From Monodelphis domestica (Eukaryota > Chordata > Mammalia > Didelphimorphia > Didelphidae), in assembly GCF_027887165.1 (NCBI RefSeq), contig NC_077234.1, forward strand, positions 189,821,319-189,885,318: a stretch of 64,000 nt of DNA. The letters run 5' to 3'. This document shows, piece by piece, positions 33,130 through 45,333 of the stretch. Below the pieces are notes generated by a model. The model saw nothing but the letters and a program-made list of their open reading frames with translations, had not been told where the DNA came from and did no database searches. A program made the position numbers and the translations under genes. Position 1 is the first letter of the stretch; every line of letters begins with the position of its first letter.

Positions 33130-33970
33130 GAAGATGGCAAAGTTAGCAAATGTGAATAGGTTAATTAGCAAGCAATTATTATGTGCTTATTATGAGCTTG
33201 ATAATCTTCTCTAGACCCCACTCCTTCCTCTGTCAGTACTCTGTAGACTTTCTCTTCTTGACCACAGAAGCCCCAGTGCCTGGCAGTTCACCCCCACTTG
33301 TTCCCTGTATTGGACTTTTTACCCTGTCCCTATGACCCTTTCCTCTGATTGACTTATTCCTCCTAGAATCTGGATTTTAAAGATTACCAGAACAGCCACA
33401 TCTTCCTTCTACTCTTGGCTCTACTTCTGACTCACCAGAATATCTCTAACATTTTCCAGTGCTATTTAACTTCCTTTTTTGAGTTGTTTTCCTCTATTGG
33501 AATATAAGTATCTTGAGGGTTGGGGCAGTCTTATTTTATGCTTCTATTTTTGTAGACATATTTCTGCAATTTCTTCTATATTTGTTGAAATCTTGTAGAA
33601 ATATTTTGTAGAAATATCTGCTTTCTAATATTTATTAGTAAAGCTTAGCACAATGTCTGGCAAAGAGTAAGCACGCAAAATAAATGTTAGCTTGCTAAAA
33701 ATATAAGGAAAATATACACATATAAATATAGAAAGAAAATCTCAGAGAAAAGGCACTAGCTGATATAAGGCTGATGGAAACAGCAGCTTTCTAACAGCTG
33801 GGACTATTGGAAAGTGGAATAGGCTGTTAGAATGTCATGCATTCCCCCTCACTAAAAGTTTTCAGAAAAGGCCATTGCAGTGGGATCCTTTGAGGTCTTA
33901 CTCACTCTCTGGGTTTACCATTTTTGTAGTAAGGCTCACTAGGTCTGTGAACACTGAGTCTATTACCCAC
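33130..33970. other. pseudogene intron 6, partly L2-like
   Basis: CCCCAGTGCCTGGCAG near 33270 and AGCACAATGTCTGGCAAAGA near 33640 are L2-end-like. The remainder is unassigned. Confidence 0.35.
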
Positions 33971-34040
33971 CTCTTTCATGTCTTCATAGAAGAGGTAAAG
34001 AATGGGGTCTTTGTCCTTTTCCCCCCCACCATCCTTTCAT
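33971..34040 (-). pseudogene. pseudogene exon 6 (truncated)
   Basis: Only the 3' 70 nt of the expected 95 remain. A G-run after the GWW codons shifts the frame, and KDKDPILYLFYEDMKE follows, with donor GAG|GTGGGT. The 5' part and acceptor are replaced by a TGTC repeat (34043-34066) and a SINE. Confidence 0.88.
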
Positions 34041-34067
34041 TGGTTGTCTGTCTGTCTGTCTGTCTGC

Positions 34068-34222
34068 TTGAACCAGGATAAGTCATTTAACCCTGTTTGC
34101 CTTAGTTTCATCAACTGTAAAATGATCTGGAAAAGGAAATGGCAAACCACTCCATTATCTTTGCCAAGGAAGCCCTGAATAGGGTTACAATGAGTCAGGC
34201 ACAGCTGAGATAAGGGCAAAAA
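34068..34222 (+). mobile_element. SINE 3' fragment (second marsupial type)
   Basis: ACCAGGATAAGTCATTTAAC ... GGAAATGGCAAACCACTCCA ... GGTTACAATGAGTCAGGCAC. It abuts the TGTC tract that truncates pseudogene exon 6. Confidence 0.8.
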
Positions 34223-34280
34223 ACCTAAAGCAAGTAATAAAACTAAATGTTGATGAATATAGGGGAGATGTTGAACTCCT

Positions 34281-34302
34281 ACACACACACACACACACAC
34301 AC
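34281..34302. repeat. (CA)n microsatellite
   Basis: Eleven CA units. Confidence 0.9.
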
Positions 34303-34419
34303 GTAATGCTACTTAAAAAAGAAGAGGTACAGAAAATCTATACGTTCAGCTGCTAACGATATCGAAACAATCTATTATATTCTTCGCTGCTTTCATTTAG
34401 TGTCAATATATTATACCAT

Positions 34420-35640
34420 CATATGTAAACTGCATTTATCTAGGAAAAAAAGAGGGGCTAGAAAAAATTTCCTATGAATTTGGTAAATCCTCAAAAGCAA
34501 GAATTGCAATCTTGCTATCAAAAAAAGACAAAGAATCATTGAAGGAAAAAAAATGAAGCAAATATGATGACTAAATTATGCTGAAAACCATAAACTGTGG
34601 ACAACAAACTAATATCTATATTAAACATATATACTCTAAGTGCTTAAGCATCTTAATTTTTAAAGTATATTTTTACTTAACTATAAGAAAACTTGGACAG
34701 CAACACAATAATGACAGGAGATTTCAAAATTCCTCTTTTGGATAAGACTAACAAAAAAAGGTAAAAAAGTAAAATATAAAATTGAACATATTGTTGGAGA
34801 AAACTAGAGCAAAAATATGGTATTTTCTAAATGACATTCAAAGTAAGTTTATGTGAATTTATGTATATACCGATAGGCATATTTATACATACCTAATGTA
34901 TAAAAGCATCTATATACACAAACATATGTATATGCAAAATTCACTATGTATTGCAAATATAGATAAAAGGCAGAAATTATAATTATATCCTTCATGGACC
35001 ATAGCACAATAAAACTGTTATTAGTTCAGAGACAACAAAAAATAGGTATAGACAATTTAACAATCACATCTTAAGTAGTTTAGTGGGTTAAAGAAAAAAT
35101 AATAGAGTAATTATTTGAAAGAAAATGATTAGAATGAAACAATGTATTAAAATTTCTGTAATGAAGCTAAAGCAGCTTTCCTATAAAAATAAATGAACAA
35201 AATGTGCATTTAAAAGTTAGGAAACCCACAAAAATCCTAAAAAAGTAGCATTATAGAGGATGTATTTTAAACTAGAGGGGGAAGAGACAAACTCCAAATC
35301 AAAAAAGCTATAGAAATTGTAACAAATTTAAAAAGCTGTTTTTGAGAAAATGATCAAAATGTATAAGCCATTAGCCAATTTGATTAAAATAGAAGTGAAT
35401 ACCATATCCAATGAACAAAATGACAAATGGACAAGGTGAAATAAAAACAAACAGTGGAAACAAACAAAACTTTCAAATTAGTTTTGTTTAAAAACAAAAA
35501 CAAGAATCTAAAATATACAAAAAGAATAATCAGAATCTTTCATATGTAATTGTATGCTAATAATTGTGACAACACAAAAGAAATAGAGGAATCTCTCCAA
35601 CAATATGGACATGAAGCAGTTCAGAATTGAATAATTCTAG
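34420..35640 (+). mobile_element. old L1 ORF2 remnant
   Basis: A-rich plus strand with L1-like blocks ATGAAGCTAAAGCAGC, AAAAAGCTGTTTTTGAGAAA and CCATTAGCCAATTTGATTAA. There is no usable open frame. Confidence 0.6.
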
Positions 35641-35726
35641 AATAGATAAATTCTTCTTTCCTAACCCCACTACATAGAGTTATACTTCAGTGTTTTGTTC
35701 ATATTAAGTATTCAATGATAGTTCTT

Positions 35727-35883
35727 TAAAAAAAATCAATCAATTAATTAATTAATTAAGAATATTTTTCCATGGTTACATGATTCATGTTCTTTTCCTG
35801 CCCTTCTCCCACCCCATCCCTTCCAGTAGCCAATGCGCAATTCCGCTGGGTTTTCCATGTGCCATTGATCAAGACCCATTTCC
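35727..35883 (-). mobile_element. 5'-truncated L1 3' end with 17-nt target duplication
   Basis: Flanked by perfect copies of ATTCAATGATAGTTCTT (35710-35726 and 35884-35900). The body has GGTTACATGATTCATG, CCAGTAGCCAATGCGCAATT and a TTAA-rich tail. Confidence 0.92.
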
Positions 35884-36097
35884 ATTCAATGATAGTTCTT
35901 GATCAGTAGTTTGCTTTGGACAAGATGGTATTAATATAAATATATATCTTATCACTCTGAATCATTTGAAAAATCACATTTCTGAAGAATTCTGATTTTG
36001 TTGCTGAACATAGTAAACAAGTGCAAGTAGAGAACTTCTCTCATTAGTGCTAACATCATATGAGGAATTAAGTGATTACCCATCCAATTCTACTCAC

Positions 36098-36237
36098 CTT
36101 TTCCATTCATGAATTTCTCAGTGAACTCCTCCCAGGTACCTGGGTCAGTTAGCTCATTAACTGCTCTTGAGAAATAATAGTAAGACTAGTCTCTATCTAT
36201 CTACACTATCTTTTGCATTTCTGACCACATAGATGAT
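36098..36237 (-). pseudogene. pseudogene exon 5
   Basis: 140 nt against 127. It begins IIYVVRNAKDSVDR followed by TAG (36195-36193), then resumes in another frame as SRAVNELTDPGTWEEFTEKF. A GATA-like insertion of about 15 nt and a loss of 2 nt explain the change. The acceptor TTTGCAG and donor AAAG|GTGAGT are intact. Confidence 0.9.
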
Positions 36238-36670
36238 CTGCAAAGAATGTAAATGTAGAAGACGATGACTGTCAGTGAGAAAAAAGTAAAGAGAGGAATG
36301 TTTGTGTTCAGTATGAGGAGTCATTATGATATTCAAAAGGCTGCTTAGAGTCTTTGATGCTTGCATTTCATGCACTGATACAATAGGGCACCTAGGAGCA
36401 GAGAGCTTGTTGGGGCACTCTGGAGGCTGTGATTTGAGGTAAACTGTTAAAAAAAAATTTTTTTTATTAAGGTAGGACTATCTACCTTATCTACCTAATC
36501 TAATGTGAAAAATAGGAGGGAGAAAGCACTTGGAATTTTGAAATCCAGCTTCATTTATCCATCATGAATTTACCTGGAAATGAAGGTGGGAGTTGTTCTT
36601 GGTAAGGGGGCTTAAGGTGCCCCACCATTGTCTCCCCAATATTCATATCAACATCTAGTTTGATTATATG

Positions 36671-36948
36671 CTTTGTCTTTTTGTCCCTGTTTCAATTATG
36701 TCTGACTCTTTGGGATGCCATTTAGGGTTTGTTTTTTTGTTTTTGTTTTTGTTTTTTTTTGGCAAAGATATTGGAGTAATTTTGCATTTCTTTCTTCAGA
36801 TCGTTTTACAGATGAGGAAACTGAGGCAAGCAGTGTTAAGTGAGTGCCCTGGGTCATATATCTTGGAAGTGTCTGAGGTCAATTTAAACTTAGGAAGATG
36901 AGTTTCTTGACTCAAAGTCTGGCATTTTACTTTGCCACCTAGATGCCC
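36671..36948 (-). mobile_element. tRNA-headed SINE (second marsupial type)
   Basis: TGTCTGACTCTTTGGGATGC, GGCAAAGATATTGGAGTAAT, CAGATGAGGAAACTGAGGCA, and head TTTGCCACCTAGATGCCC. Confidence 0.85.
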
Positions 36949-36996
36949 ACTTTGACTCAGTGAATTAGAAAAGAACTGTAAAGCCCCTCATTCTTC

Positions 36997-37032
36997 CAAC
37001 AACAACAACAACAACAACAACAATAACAACAA
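36997..37032. repeat. (CAA)n microsatellite
   Basis: About 11 CAA units with one TAA. Confidence 0.9.
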
Positions 37033-37116
37033 AACACTCTGGTGAAAAAAATCTCAAATTTTTCCCTAAGGAAAGCTTTTATCTCGTTTTCCATTGCTCT
37101 TGCAGCCTGTCTTGTA

Positions 37117-37560
37117 GAGGCTGGGTGGCTGGACTTAGAACTGGGAAATTAGGGTTTGAATCACTGCTCTGACCTGGTCTATTTCTGTGACCCTGTTCAT
37201 GTCACATAACTCCTCTGAGTCTGAGATTTCTTTTTGTAAAATGGGGATAGATATGCATGTCTGAATGAGCTGTGATAAGGATAAATGCTATATTATTTTG
37301 AGATCTTTTTCCTTCTTATTTCCTTGCCTTCTTATGCCCAAATCTTTCTGTTATTACCCTTATTAACCTATATTTCCATGTGTCTGTCTTCTTTCATGCA
37401 ATGTGGCTTAGTTAAAATAACATTGTCCTATCTCGGTGTGGCCATTTATTAACTAGGTGGCCCCTTTAAGTAATTTCACTCCTTTTAGCCTAAGAAGTTT
37501 CCTGGTATAAGATTAGATGTTCTTGAAAGTTCTTCTGAGCTCTAAGTCTTATGAATGCTA
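37117..37560 (+). repeat. two MIR-type SINE fragments
   Basis: First GGGTTTGAATCACTGCTCTG ... TTTTTGTAAAATGGGGATAG. Then, from about 37390, GGCCATTTATTAACTAGGTG ... TTCTGAGCTCTAAGTCTTAT. Confidence 0.55.
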
Positions 37561-38099
37561 TAATATTTCGCATCTGTATATATTTATAATATTTTACATT
37601 ATATAGATATTAGATTCTATATAATATTTGTCATATAATGTAATATATAAAGTTTATAATATTATAAACTCATATGTAAATTCCAGGATGTTTATATTGA
37701 ATTTATAGGTGGAAAATAATAACTGGTATAGTTCTTAACAGTCATGTTGTCAAGTAAATGTTCAATATATTATAATATATAATATATAACTCAAATTTAT
37801 GGTTAAAAACCTGAGGCTCAGAAATTTTCTGTGGTCATACCAGACCTTCCTGCCTCCAGGCTTGCCTCTCAATCTGATGAGCCACTAGTTCTCCCCAAGC
37901 TCTCTTCTAATTTCATATCCAATACATTTTTAGTTACACCACACTTTCTTTTTAAATTAGATGGGAAACAATTGATAAATGGTACAAGATGTGGATCAAT
38001 AATTCTCAAGGAAATAAAACTAAGTTATCCATAGATCTATAAACAAATGTTACAAGTCATTAATAGTAGAAAGATCAAACTGAAGGAACTCTGAGGTTC

Positions 38100-38834
38100 C
38101 CCTGCACATCCAACAGATCAATTATGTTATTAAAAAAGAAAATGAAAATTGTTGCAAAGGTGTGTGAAAATTTCCCCAAACTTTTCTCTCCATCTCTCCC
38201 CTCTTCACCCAGCCTACTCTTAGTTTCCCCTTTTCACTTTTGTTTTAAATTCATGAAGACACAACAGAACCATTTCCAAGACTTTTATTTCTTCTATATC
38301 CCCTGATGGTGCTTGGGGTGGGGGTTAAGAAGGGACATATTCATCATCTTCCTATATCAGAGTGTATTCAGTTTGTTCTTGTTTAGTTATGATTGTTCAC
38401 ATTTAGTTATTTATATTTCTCTTAACTCCTGTGTTTGAGTTTCAAAGTTTTTATTCATTTCTGGTTTCATCACGAATATCCAGAATTCCTTTATTTCATT
38501 AAACATTCTTTTCCCTTAATATGATTATGCTCAGTTTTGTTCGGTCATTATTCTTGGTTTCAAGCCTATATTCTTAGCCTTCTGTGCCATTATACTCAAA
38601 GCTCTTTAATTCTTAATATGATGGCCACATTTGCGTTTTTTATAGAGTTGATTGCTAAATTCTATGTGATCCTGACTGGGTCTTGATATGGCCTTGGTAT
38701 ATAACTCATTCCTATTTATTTCCCTACTCCATTGTTTCTCTTTCATTTCCCTCTCATGCCAAGAAATCAAGCTGGACTCTTCCCCTCATGTTTTTGTTCC
38801 TTTTTCTTGCCTACATTCTGACTTTGAATTTATG
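38100..38834. other. pseudogene intron 4, unassigned
   Basis: Pyrimidine-rich plus strand with no recognised motif, possibly L1-related given what follows. Confidence 0.3.
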
Positions 38835-39720
38835 TTTAGGAACATGCTCTGCACACTTCTGGGACTATCTGAACCAATTTTGGTGTTGTTTTCTCAGTGA
38901 ATTTAATTTGATTCTTTTCTAGGGCCACAGGGACTGCTCAGACTGGGGACCTGCAAGCTTTCAGCACTCCCAAAGTTATCTGATTTGGGGTAAATTCTGA
39001 TAGTTGCCCCACTGATCTGAGGATTGCAAGTTCCTAACCAAGGTTGGATTTTGAGAAACAGGAGACTTCTGCTGGATTCAACCCCGATTAGCTATCTAGA
39101 AAGCTTCAGAGCTACTTCAGAGTGAAAGCACTGTAGGATTGCTTTTGGTCTGGGATGCTCACATTTGTTGTTCTGTAGGCTTTAGTTTAAGTTAGAAGCT
39201 GGAACTGAGCCCCTGCTCTGTGCCAGTGTTTGGAACCATACAGTTGTTTGTTCTGAACTTACTCATTACTGGTTATATATCCCCAGGACTGCTGCTCTTC
39301 TACCTGGACTACCACCTTGTGGTACAGGTCTGGATCTGAGGCTACTAAAGAGCAAAGGTATAAGTTGTCGTCTTCTGCATCTTGCACAAGCTCAATTTTC
39401 TCAATGCTGGTACTAGCACCACTTTTTGCACTGGTGCACAGGCACTTCCTTAGCTACTATGCTTCATGACCATAAAGTCCTGGATAGACTTTTCTCTCAT
39501 TTATTTCTCTGTCCTGACATGGACTGGAAGAACAATTGACCCTAATTCTTCTTCTTTTTAAAAAATTTCCCATTTAAGATTTAGTCTGATGCATTTTCTA
39601 GGTCTGTGTTGTGGAGTTTCGGGTAGGTCAGGGTGGGGCAGCATGAGTTTATTGTGTCTTCCTGTTATTCTACCATCTTGTTCAGCGTGCATGTGCATTA
39701 CAACCCGCTACCCACCATAC
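38835..39720 (-). repeat. possible L1 5' UTR; contains source of a copied segment
   Basis: The minus strand near 39690 reads GAACAAGATGGTAGAATAAC, like an L1 5' end. The assignment is from memory. Its left 155 nt (38835-38990) recur at 39804-39957. Confidence 0.4.
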
Positions 39721-39724
39721 TCAA

Positions 39725-40410
39725 AGAAGGAAGAAAAGGACCAATACTCACATAAATATTTATAGCAGCTTTTTTGGAAGTGAGTAAAAGTTAGAAATTT
39801 ATCTTTAGGAACATGCTCTGCACACTTCTGGGACTTTCTGAACCAATTTTGCTGTTGTTTTCTCAGTGCATTTACTTTCATTCTTTCCTAGGGACTTAGG
39901 GACTGTTCAGACTGGGGACCTGCAAGCTTTCAGCACTCCCAAATGATCTGATTTGGGCATCCCAACTGATGAAGGCATCCCATCAATTGGGGAATGACTG
40001 AACAAGGAATGCATAGGAAATACATTATACTATTATTCCATATGAAATGATGCTATGGAGCTTTCAAAAGAACCTTGGCTATCTTTTCAGAGCTGATTCA
40101 GAATGAAGTGAGGAGGAAAGCCAATGGTACAGCAACATTATAAACATGAATAAAAAAGGAATACTTAAGAAAGCATTTAACCAATGTAAATAATCTACCA
40201 TGTTTCTAGAGGATTTATGATAAGGAATAATATTTGACTCTTAGATACATAATGGAGTAAATATACTAAATGAGTCATTTTTCATTCTGTCAATTGTAGA
40301 TTTGTTTTGCATGACTACATATTTGTTGTAAGATATTTATTTTACTTTTTCCCATAGATGATGGAGGTCAGATGGAGGGAAAAGAAATGCTTATTAATTA
40401 AAAAAAATTA
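39725..40410 (+). mobile_element. L1 3' end interrupted by a 154-nt insertion
   Basis: ATAAATATTTATAGCAGCTT and then, after the insertion, CATCCCATCAATTGGGGAAT are adjacent L1 ORF2-end blocks. The inserted 39804-39957 is a copy of 38835-38990. The element continues to an A-rich end at about 40410. Confidence 0.75.
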
Positions 40411-40740
40411 AAACTAAATCATAAAAGTCATCATGTCTAAATTTGAAGTAGCTGTTATATGTGTTCACAAAGGCCTGTTCCACACAAGTCAAGAGATACG
40501 GACTGATCCAGTATATAGGAATTTCCAAGTGAGTGGATTCCCTTTACCCAGTCAGGATTTTGATTAGAGAACTTCCCTGTCAGTGTCTAGAAAGCTGAAA
40601 ATTGAATGTAGCCCTTTGTATTGTGAAGATACATCTGCCTAACATCGGAATCTGTCATATTTTTTTTTAAAGAATTACTTGTCTTCTAGAGCAAAAGGTT
40701 ATACAAAGTAAGGAAGATCTGAACTACTGACTGATCTTAC

Positions 40741-40838
40741 TTTTGTATTTGGTTTCCAGTAGGATGGTGGCAACATCTGGGCAGGGAGATGTGTCTTTAT
40801 TTTTCTTGGAGAAGGAATTTTCATAACTGACTGAAGAC
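40741..40838 (-). pseudogene. pseudogene exon 4
   Basis: The frame [20 protein letters not shown], then PSYWKPNTK, keeps the catalytic His. The donor ACAAAA|GTAAGA is good. Where the acceptor AG should be, the sequence is AA, with the only AG shifted by one base. Confidence 0.88.
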
Positions 40839-41274
40839 TTGGAAAATAATGTAATGTTACTCAAATTTATATTATATTAATTTAGATTTTATTTACTTCA
40901 GGAATATAGTTTTTGCATTTTTGTCTCCTGGTAATATGAAATTGTATACTCCAAAGAAGTTTTAGTGAACATACAGAGATGTTTTTATGGCTGTCCCTGT
41001 CCTCTATTCAGAAAAGAAAATAATAGTTAACATTTATATGGTGCATTAAATTTGCAAATCAGTTTACCTATAATAACTCATTTGATCTGAAAATGATTTA
41101 CCAACAATGCCAGCATCTTCTTGATGCATATGATATAGTGATAGCAGATGATTCTCTACTCCTTAATATAAGCAGTGTCATAGGGTGGCAAATAATTTGG
41201 GGAATAATGGAAACATTTGAGCTCTGTGACCCCTTAAATGGTATTTGACAATTGTGTGATTATTTAAATTAAAA

Positions 41275-41500
41275 AAAATTCAAAATATATTTTATTTTAC
41301 CAATTACAGTTGATAATTATTAACTTAAGTTTTTCAGAATCCTAAGATCAAAACTCCCTTCTCTCCCCCCATTTGGAAATGGTAAGCAATTTGATTTAGG
41401 TCATATATGTATTATCAAGCAAACTACAATTCTATATTGGTCACTGATGTAAGAACACACTCATACAAAACTAAAACCCCGAATAAAATCATGATCCTTA
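41275..41500 (-). mobile_element. L1 3' UTR fragment
   Basis: TATATTGGTCACTGATGTAA and GAACACACTCATACAAAACT match the 3' end at 58.5 kb (ATATTGGTCATTGTTGTAAG). Confidence 0.6.
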
Positions 41501-41528
41501 TAGTCTTTAGAATTCTAGCAACCAGGAA

Positions 41529-42139
41529 TGTATACACCCCCACTTAAGGATTAACTGTGAGGAGGATGGCCTTTGACCGACATGTGCTAGCAAGTTACAA
41601 ATCAGAAACAACTGACAAACCCCCTGGGCTGTCCAAAGCCAAGCTTAAGCTACCATTGGTACATGTGAGACACAGGAAGTGATGTAAAGAACTGTCTATT
41701 TATTTCACGTCACTTCCTCTCTCTTCTCTCTCTCTCTGGGTGGCATTTTGGCGTGCTTCCAGCATTTTGGTCCTGTAGCATGGTTTAGGTGAGGTGTCTT
41801 CCCTGAGCATCCTTGGTGAGTGGTTAGGCTGATTCCTCCTTTCCTTGATCTCCTGAAAAGGCACTATCCTCCAAGGAGGCCCCTCATCTTGGAGGAAACC
41901 TTGTGGCTGGAAGCTGAGCTAGATTTAATCTTCTGAGAAGGCCCTTTGACTGAGGCCTCTGAATTTCCTTTGGCTTAGGCGAGGCTGGAGAAATCTTATG
42001 CCCTTTCCTCTCTCTCTTCTTCTTAATTTCTTCCTTCTATTGTAATTAAACCATCATAAAATCCCAAACTGACTTGAGTATTTTATTGGCATTGAATTTA
42101 AATCCCTGGTGACCACTAATATAACATATTCAGTCAACA
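41529..42139 (+). mobile_element. probable LTR of an endogenous retrovirus
   Basis: TGTATACACCCCCACTTAAG near the left, CTATTTATTTCACGTCAC as a TATA-like block, TGTAATTAAACCATC as a polyadenylation-like block, and an end near ATAACA or GTCAACA. The exact ends and target duplication could not be fixed. Confidence 0.5.
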
Positions 42140-42157
42140 ACCCTAATTTTAGCCTTA

Positions 42158-44450
42158 ACGCTATTCATATCCTTTGAGCATTTGTCATTTGTGGAATAGC
42201 TTGATTTCTTATACATTTGACATAGTTCCTTATATATTTGGGAAATTAGACCTTTGTCAGAGAGTTTTGTTATAAATTTTTTCCCCAGTTTGTTACTTCC
42301 CTTCTAATTTTAGTTGCATTGTTTTTTTTTTTGGTACAAACCCTTTTAAATTTAATATAATTAAATTATTTGTTTTATAATTTTTAGTGTTCTCTATCTC
42401 TTGCTTGGTCTTAAATTCCTTCCTTTCCCATACATCTGTCAAGTATACTATTCTATGTTCACCTAATTTATTTATGATTTCACTCCTTATATTTAGGTCA
42501 TTTATCCATTTTGAATTTATCTTGGAATAGGATGTAGGATGTTGATCTAAATCTAATTTTCCCATAGTGTTTTGCAATTTTCCTGGAAGTTTTTGTCAAA
42601 TACTGAGTTTTTATTCCAAAAGCTTGTATCTTTGGGTTTATCAAACACTAGCTTGCTGAGGTCATTTACCCCCAAGTCTATTGCATTGATACAATCTTCT
42701 ATCTCTTAGCCAGTATCAGACTGTTTTGATGATCACTGCTTTGTAGTACAGTTTAAGAGCTGGTACTGCTAGGCCCTCATCCATATTTTTTTCCCATTAT
42801 TTCCCTCGTTATTCTTGATATTTTGTTCTTCTAGATGAACTTTGTTATGATTTTTTCTAATTCTACAAAAAAGATTTTGGTCTTTGATAGGTATGGCACT
42901 GAATAAGTAAATTAATTTGGGTAGAATTGCCATTTTTACTATATTAGCTCATCCTATCCATGAGACATTCATGCTTTTCCAATTATTTAGATCTAGTTTT
43001 ATTTGTAGTTGTGTTCATATAATTCCTGAGTTTGTCTTAGCAGATAGACCCCCAAATATTTTTGTATTGTCTAGAGTGACTTTAAATGAAGTTTCTTTCT
43101 AACTCTTCTTGCTGAGTTTTATTGGAAATGTATAGAAATACTGATGATTTATGTGGGTTTATTTAGTATCCTGCAACTTTGCTAAAATGATTAATTATTT
43201 CAACCAGCTTTTTAGTTGATTTTCTAGGATTCTCTAATTATACAAACATATCATATGCAAAGAGTATTATTTAATTTTCTCAATGCCTACTTTAATCCTT
43301 TCAATTTCTTTTTCCTTTCTAATTGCTACCACTAGCATTTCTAATACAATATTAAATAATAGTGATGATAATGGGCATCCTTGATTCACTCCTGATCTCA
43401 TTGGGAAGGCCTCTAACTTATCTCTATTGTAGATGATACTTGCTGATGGTTTTAGATAAATACTGTTTATTATTTTGAGGAAAGGCCCTTCTATTCTTAT
43501 ACTTTCTAGTGTTTTTAATAGGAATGAGTGTTGTATTTTGTCAAAGCTTTTTTTCTGCCTAATATTAAACCATCCTTGCATTCCTGGTATAAATAATACC
43601 TGATCATAGTGAATACTCCTTGTGATGACTTGCTGTAGTCTATTGCTAATATTCTATTTAAGATTTTTGCATCTATGATCATTAAGAAGATTGGTCTATA
43701 GTTTACTTTCTCGGTTTTTGATCTTCTTGGCTTTAGAATCAGCACCATATGTGTGTCATAAAAATAATTTGGTAATATTCCTTCTTTGCTTATTTTGTCA
43801 AATAGTTTGTGTAGTATTGGGATTAGTTGTTCTTTGAATGTTTTATAAAATTCACTTGTGAATCCATCTGGCCCTGGGGATTTTTTCTTAGGGAATTCTT
43901 CGATGGCCTGTTCAATTTCTTTTTCTGAAGATGGGATTGTTTAAGTATTCTATTTCCTCTTTTGTTAATCTAGGCAATTCATATTTTTGTAAATATTGAC
44001 CCATTTCACCTTGATTGCCATATTTATGGCCATATAATTGGATGAAGTAATTCTTAATAATTGTCTCAACTTCCTCTTCATTAGAAGTGATATCACCCTT
44101 TCTATTTTTGATACTATTAATTTTATTCTCCTCTTTCTTTTTTAAATTAGGTTCACCAGTACTTTATTTTATTTGTTTTTTTTCAAAGTAGTGGTTTCTA
44201 ATCTTATTTATTAGTTCAATAGTTCAGTTTTCAATTTCATTAATTTCTCCTTTAATTTTTAGGATTTTCAATTTAGTTTTTATTTGGGGATTTTTAATTT
44301 GTTCTTTTTTTAAAATTTTAAGTGTAAGCCCAGTTCCTTGATCTTCTTCCTCTCTATTTTGTTGATATAGGCATTCAGAGATATAAAATTTCCCCTGAGT
44401 ACTGCTTTGGCTATATCCCTCCAATTTCACTTCTTCATTGGTGCCTTCCC
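42158..44450 (-). mobile_element. L1 ORF2 fragment (reverse transcriptase region)
   Basis: Minus-strand frames show [60 protein letters not shown], and then KINSKWINDLNI toward the 3' side. The palm motif FADD is not readable in an open frame. There are multiple frame breaks, so it is inactive. Confidence 0.9.
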
Positions 44451-45213
44451 TGTCAGTTTTCAGTGATTTATCCCTCCTCCAGATTTTATTGCAATTTTAT
44501 GAACACATAAAAGACCCCTTGTGGCAAATTTTTGAGAGAACCTGAACAAACATCTCATAGAATAGGCAGGCATGGCTGATTTGTGACCTCAATGGTTGGA
44601 AGAAACTTCCAAATCAATTATGTTAGTTCTATGGATGTGTCCTCTCACCGAGAATAAATTTTAAGTCCTTGAAGATAGGATTCTTTGAATGGAAGATGCA
44701 TAACACAGAGTCAACATAAATTAGGGACCCAATACATGGGATTTTTTGTGGTGATGATTATGTATGTACTTGTTTTTTGGATTATTGACTAATCAGAACA
44801 TTCAGGCCCTTCCTTGGTCTAAGTGCAAGATTTCTGCCTAACATTTCTGCTTGGTACAGAAGAGGAGAATGCTGTAGAGGCTGAGAATTTAGTCTGGTTT
44901 GGCCCTCAAGAACATGTTTTGATTGAGAGAATCCATAGGTAATGTGGTTATAACCTTATCATGTAGCATGCTATATGTACAAGCTATAGGCCATGTACAA
45001 TGCAAGTCCTATGACCTAATAGCTAGATGACAAACTGAAATTCTCATGCTTTAGGTATATGAAATTTACAGAGAAAATGCCAACTTCTTTTGATAGAGGG
45101 AGTGTTAGAAGAATCCATCCCCGGTGATCTGGGGAAGAGTTTTCCTTAAGAAGGCGAGAGCGGGTTCAGGACTAACTAACTAATCCAGTCCAACTTTAAT
45201 TAAGCATTCTTCC
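44451..45213. other. pseudogene intron 3, nothing assigned
   Basis: No recognised feature between the L1 and the exon 3 remnant. Confidence 0.3.
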
Positions 45214-45333
45214 CAGATGGGATAAAAGTAGGTGACTTCCACTCAATACAGGGGAACGTTTTATCTTGCTGGCACTTCTCTAAATCTCCATATTTTTGGA
45301 TCATGTCCAAAACATGCAGTAGTCAGGTTGAGC
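45214..45333 (-). pseudogene. pseudogene exon 3
   Basis: 120 nt against the usual 126, an in-frame loss. The acceptor TTTCAG|GC is intact. A TGA (45325-45323) replaces the conserved Trp. DMIQKYGDLEKCQ and EWKSPTFIPS are recognisable. The donor reads GG instead of GT. Confidence 0.88.
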
